In this document: piece by piece, positions 61,674 to 64,000 of the stretch
Layout of the letters: each line of letters begins with the position of its first letter
Numbering within the stretch: the first letter of the stretch is position 1
Assembly (NCBI RefSeq): GCF_004342665.1
Contig: NZ_SMBY01000011.1
Location: forward strand, 1 to 64,000
Direction: 5' to 3'
DNA from: Samsonia erythrinae
Lineage (GTDB): Bacteria; Pseudomonadota; Gammaproteobacteria; Enterobacterales; Enterobacteriaceae
Length of the DNA: 64,000 nt
Translations under genes and position numbers: made by a program
The notes under the pieces: model-generated
Seen by the model: the letters and a program-made list of their open reading frames with translations, nothing else
Databases searched by the model: none
Told to the model about the DNA's origin: nothing

Positions 61674-62468
61674 TCAGGCGTTGCCGGTGGCCTTAAACTC
61701 CCTCAGGAAGCTGCCCCATTTGCGCTCGTAAAACGGCGTGGTGTGTTTGATCATATAATGGCTGATGCCCGGCTCCCCCTCTTTGACCAGACACAAATCG
61801 ACCGGGCGTTCGTCCGGCAGCGTGTCGCTGGCAACGCTGCCCGCTTCACGGATAATGGTTTCGACGTCCTGATTGACATCAATACCAATCAACAGATGCG
61901 GTTGCGCCTGTCCCGGTTCATGAATCTGCGCCAAAAACGCTCGCTTTACGTGGCGATGTTTGGCAAATAGCTGCGTCAGGGAGTCGATCATCTGCGCTGG
62001 CATTTCCGCTGGTTGGCTCAACATGACCTGCATCTCTTCTTCGATGATGCGTTCCTGAACAAGGCCATGCCCTTCCCCAGACAGAATATGGTCGATTTCC
62101 TGCGGCAAAAACTCTTTGCCGTAAGGCAGCTTCGGGTTAAGAAACAGCGTGGCGCCCTGCGTCATTTCAAACAGCGAACGCGTTGGCAACGCCAGAAAAG
62201 AGGCTTCCTCCGTGATCACACGCTGCAACGCTTCCAGTGAGGAAAAGAAAGGGATCGCGGACGACCCATCGGCTTTTTCCCAATGCTGGATATTGACGTT
62301 ACTGCCCGCCTGCAACACCTTCTCACCGGGTTCGTCATTATCCTCGGTGCTGCCCAGTACAAATACCGTTGCTTCCATCAACTCACTAAAAAATTCAGGA
62401 CGATGCGCAGGCTCGGTTGCAGCCAAAATCAACACTTCTTCCAGTTTGTTTTGTGGTGAAAACTCCAT
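61674..62468 (-). CDS. sseB: Enhanced serine sensitivity protein SseB
   Basis: A 264-residue protein with an N-terminal SseB domain (PQNKLEEVLILAATEPAHRPEF, FVLGSTEDND, GATLFLNPKLPYGKEFLPQE) and a C-terminal domain ending ERKWGSFLREFKATG. Overexpression of the E. coli gene raises serine sensitivity; the biochemical role is unknown. It is 31 bp downstream of pepB. Confidence 0.88.
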   Translation of the reverse strand: MEFSPQNKLEEVLILAATEPAHRPEFFSELMEATVFVLGSTEDNDEPGEKVLQAGSNVNIQHWEKADGSSAIPFFSSLEALQRVITEEASFLALPTRSLFEMTQGATLFLNPKLPYGKEFLPQEIDHILSGEGHGLVQERIIEEEMQVMLSQPAEMPAQMIDSLTQLFAKHRHVKRAFLAQIHEPGQAQPHLLIGIDVNQDVETIIREAGSVASDTLPDERPVDLCLVKEGEPGISHYMIKHTTPFYERKWGSFLREFKATGNA

Positions 62469-62499
62469 ACTCTCCTCACCGTAATAACGTTATAAGCGA

Positions 62500-63813
62500 C
62501 TATTTCTTTTCCTGACTCAGCAGCAGGTTCGCCAGCGTGCGTACACCAATCCCGGTGGCGCCGGTTGCCCACTGTTCGACCGCACTTTTGCGATAGGTGG
62601 CTGAACAGTCGATGTGCAGCCAACCCTGCTGATAACTCTTCACAAAATGCGACAGGAATGCGGCTGCCGTACTGGCGCCTGCGCTGTAAGCCGCACCGGC
62701 CACGTTGTTAAGATCCGCGAAGCTGGAGGGCAAATGACTGCGATGGAACTCTTCCAGCGGCAGACGCCAGAACGGCTCGCCCTCGGCTTTGGCACTTTCC
62801 TGTAATGCCGCCACCAGCTCATCATCAAAGCTGAATAGCGCGTGATAATCGTTGCCCAGCGCCATTTTCGCTGCGCCGGTCAAGGTCGCGCAGTCAATAA
62901 TCCACTGCGGATTCTGTTCGGAAGCATCAATCAGGCCATCAGCCAGCACCAGACGCCCTTCCGCATCGGTGTTCATCACCTCAACCGTTTTGCCATTACG
63001 GTAGCGGATAATGTCGCCAAGACGGAACGCATTACCGCTTATCATATTGTCTGCGCAGCATAAATACAGCTTCACACGCTGTGTCAAACCGCGCGCCGCC
63101 GCCAGCGCCAGCGCACCGGTTACGGTAGCCGCACCGCCCATGTCCGATTTCATGGAATCCATCGATCCGCTCGGTTTCAGACTGTATCCGCCGGTATCAA
63201 ACGTAATGCCTTTGCCGACCAGACAAGCGAATACCGGCGCATCAGGATTGCCCGTCGGGTTATAGTCCAACGCCAATAGCACCGGCTGACGCTCAGAACC
63301 CCGCCCAACGGTGTATAGCCCGGCATAATTCTGTTCACGCAGATCTTCGCCTTTGGTGAGACGATAGCTAATGGCGTCGCAGGCTACGTCGCACATCAGG
63401 TCGACGACGCGCGTCGCCAACTGTTCCGGCCCCAGATCTTCCGCTGGCAGGTTGATGGTGTCGCGTACCCAGTCCACAATTTTCAGGCGGTCATTCAATT
63501 CTTTTTGGTCGGCTTCGTTCAGCTCCGCCCACTCAACCGTTCGTTGTCCTTTCGGACCGCGATAACCTTGCCAGAATGCCCAGCTGTTCGTCAGATCCCA
63601 GCCTTCTCCGGCAAGCGCGACGTGTTTAATCCCCTGCCCATCAATTTTACGGGCCGCACGCTGGATCGCCGCCAGCGCGGCTTTGCCATTCAACGGCGTC
63701 GTTCCGACATGGATAGTGAACCCTTGCTCATTCACACTCAGCGTCGCTTTTTCTCCCCAGCGCGCGTCAGCAGGTTGCGTGGAGAGTGAAATCAGCATTG
63801 CCTTGGTCGTCAT
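62500..63813 (-). CDS. pepB: Aminopeptidase B (PepB)
   Basis: A 437-residue M17 leucine aminopeptidase family enzyme that removes N-terminal residues from peptides. Metal-binding blocks are [29 protein letters not shown] and the signature [14 protein letters not shown]. Ten residues longer than E. coli PepB. sseB follows, as in E. coli. Confidence 0.93.
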   Translation of the reverse strand: MTTKAMLISLSTQPADARWGEKATLSVNEQGFTIHVGTTPLNGKAALAAIQRAARKIDGQGIKHVALAGEGWDLTNSWAFWQGYRGPKGQRTVEWAELNEADQKELNDRLKIVDWVRDTINLPAEDLGPEQLATRVVDLMCDVACDAISYRLTKGEDLREQNYAGLYTVGRGSERQPVLLALDYNPTGNPDAPVFACLVGKGITFDTGGYSLKPSGSMDSMKSDMGGAATVTGALALAAARGLTQRVKLYLCCADNMISGNAFRLGDIIRYRNGKTVEVMNTDAEGRLVLADGLIDASEQNPQWIIDCATLTGAAKMALGNDYHALFSFDDELVAALQESAKAEGEPFWRLPLEEFHRSHLPSSFADLNNVAGAAYSAGASTAAAFLSHFVKSYQQGWLHIDCSATYRKSAVEQWATGATGIGVRTLANLLLSQEKK

Positions 63814-63871
63814 TGTACTTCTCCCGGTAATTGGTATTCCTGCTACTTTTCATGTTGGTAGGTGCATCGAG

Positions 63872-63960
63872 CATCATGATAAGGATGCTTGAGTTTGCTG
63901 ACAAAGCCCGACACGCGGTGATGGGTTTGTCAACGGTCTGGATCATCATGATAAGGATGC
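63872..63960. repeat. 17-bp direct repeat around a hairpin upstream of pepB
   Basis: CATCATGATAAGGATGC occurs at 63872-63888 and 63944-63960. Between the copies GACAAAGCCC and GGGTTTGTC form a stem with one bulge. The remaining bases to the window end show no gene start. Confidence 0.6.
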
Positions 63961-64000
63961 GACAAATTTTGCCGCCAAAATAAAACGGGCCGCCAAAGGC

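Noticed and set aside
1..64000. tRNA or rRNA genes, in particular a tRNA as target of the integrases
   Set aside because: No cloverleaf or rRNA-like sequence was recognised; the prophage target is the end of guaA.

Overview
The window is a Gram-negative enterobacterial chromosome, most likely from the Pectobacteriaceae (Pectobacterium, Brenneria or Dickeya relatives). The right third carries the familiar order guaB-guaA, xseA, der-bamB-yfgM-hisS-ispG-rodZ-pilW-rlmN-ndk-sseA-sseB-pepB. Between xseA and yfgJ sits a protealysin-type metalloprotease (Prt1-like) with its emfourin inhibitor, a pairing known from soft-rot bacteria. Genus is inferred from protein resemblance only.

Positions 1-14.2 kb are an AT-rich, plasmid-like accessory element. 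It holds two divergent RepL-like winged-helix replication proteins. Each has its own array of four 21-bp direct repeats (iterons), with different cores: 6629-6712 and 7704-7787. The 1.4 kb between them has no gene but contains a run of hairpins and two of three copies of a composite repeat module. Around this core are a YafO-type toxin with an unrecognised partner, small antitoxin-like frames, lipoproteins, a frameshifted NUDIX hydrolase, an ArsR/ACT/monooxygenase operon, an H-NS dimerisation domain without a DNA-binding domain (H-NST-like), small hypothetical genes, AlpA and a DUF6387 protein. No integrase is visible. A minisatellite framed by inverted repeats lies at the right edge (14.02-14.16 kb).

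Positions 14.3-17.7 kb are ordinary chromosomal genes (aldehyde reductase Ahr, DUF3298 and DUF3750 proteins, a choloylglycine-hydrolase fragment). An orphan AT-rich gene follows at 17.9-18.9 kb. A GC-rich HTH / PIN-domain / DUF2075 nuclease-ATPase module (19.4-22.5 kb) is bracketed by a 16-bp direct repeat. It also lies between sequences resembling the 3' end of guaA, which suggests stacked insertions at the guaA hotspot.

Positions 22.7-42.6 kb are a defective lambdoid prophage integrated at the 3' end of guaA. Its left end encodes lysis genes (holins, GH19 endolysin, Rz with embedded Rz1) and a beta-helix tail spike. Next come an antirepressor under a C4-like RNA switch, HicBA, and a Rap1a immunity protein. 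TerL contains an intein with the class 3 (W-C-T) signature inside its Walker A motif. TerL is cut off after Walker B and joined to the C-terminus of a virion protein, so all head and most tail genes are gone. TerS, small early genes, P and O replication proteins, Cro, a two-HTH repressor without a protease domain, YqaJ exonuclease, RecT, an excisionase and the integrase complete it. About a dozen copies of a 17-bp palindrome (ATTACC-N5-GGTAAT) lie in its promoters and gaps and look like a dispersed repressor regulon.

From 42.7 kb to the end the genes are core: purine synthesis, DNA repair, ribosome assembly (Der), outer-membrane assembly (BamB), translation (HisS), isoprenoids (IspG), cell shape (RodZ), rRNA/tRNA methylation (RlmN), nucleotide balance (Ndk), sulfur transfer (SseA) and peptide turnover (PepB).
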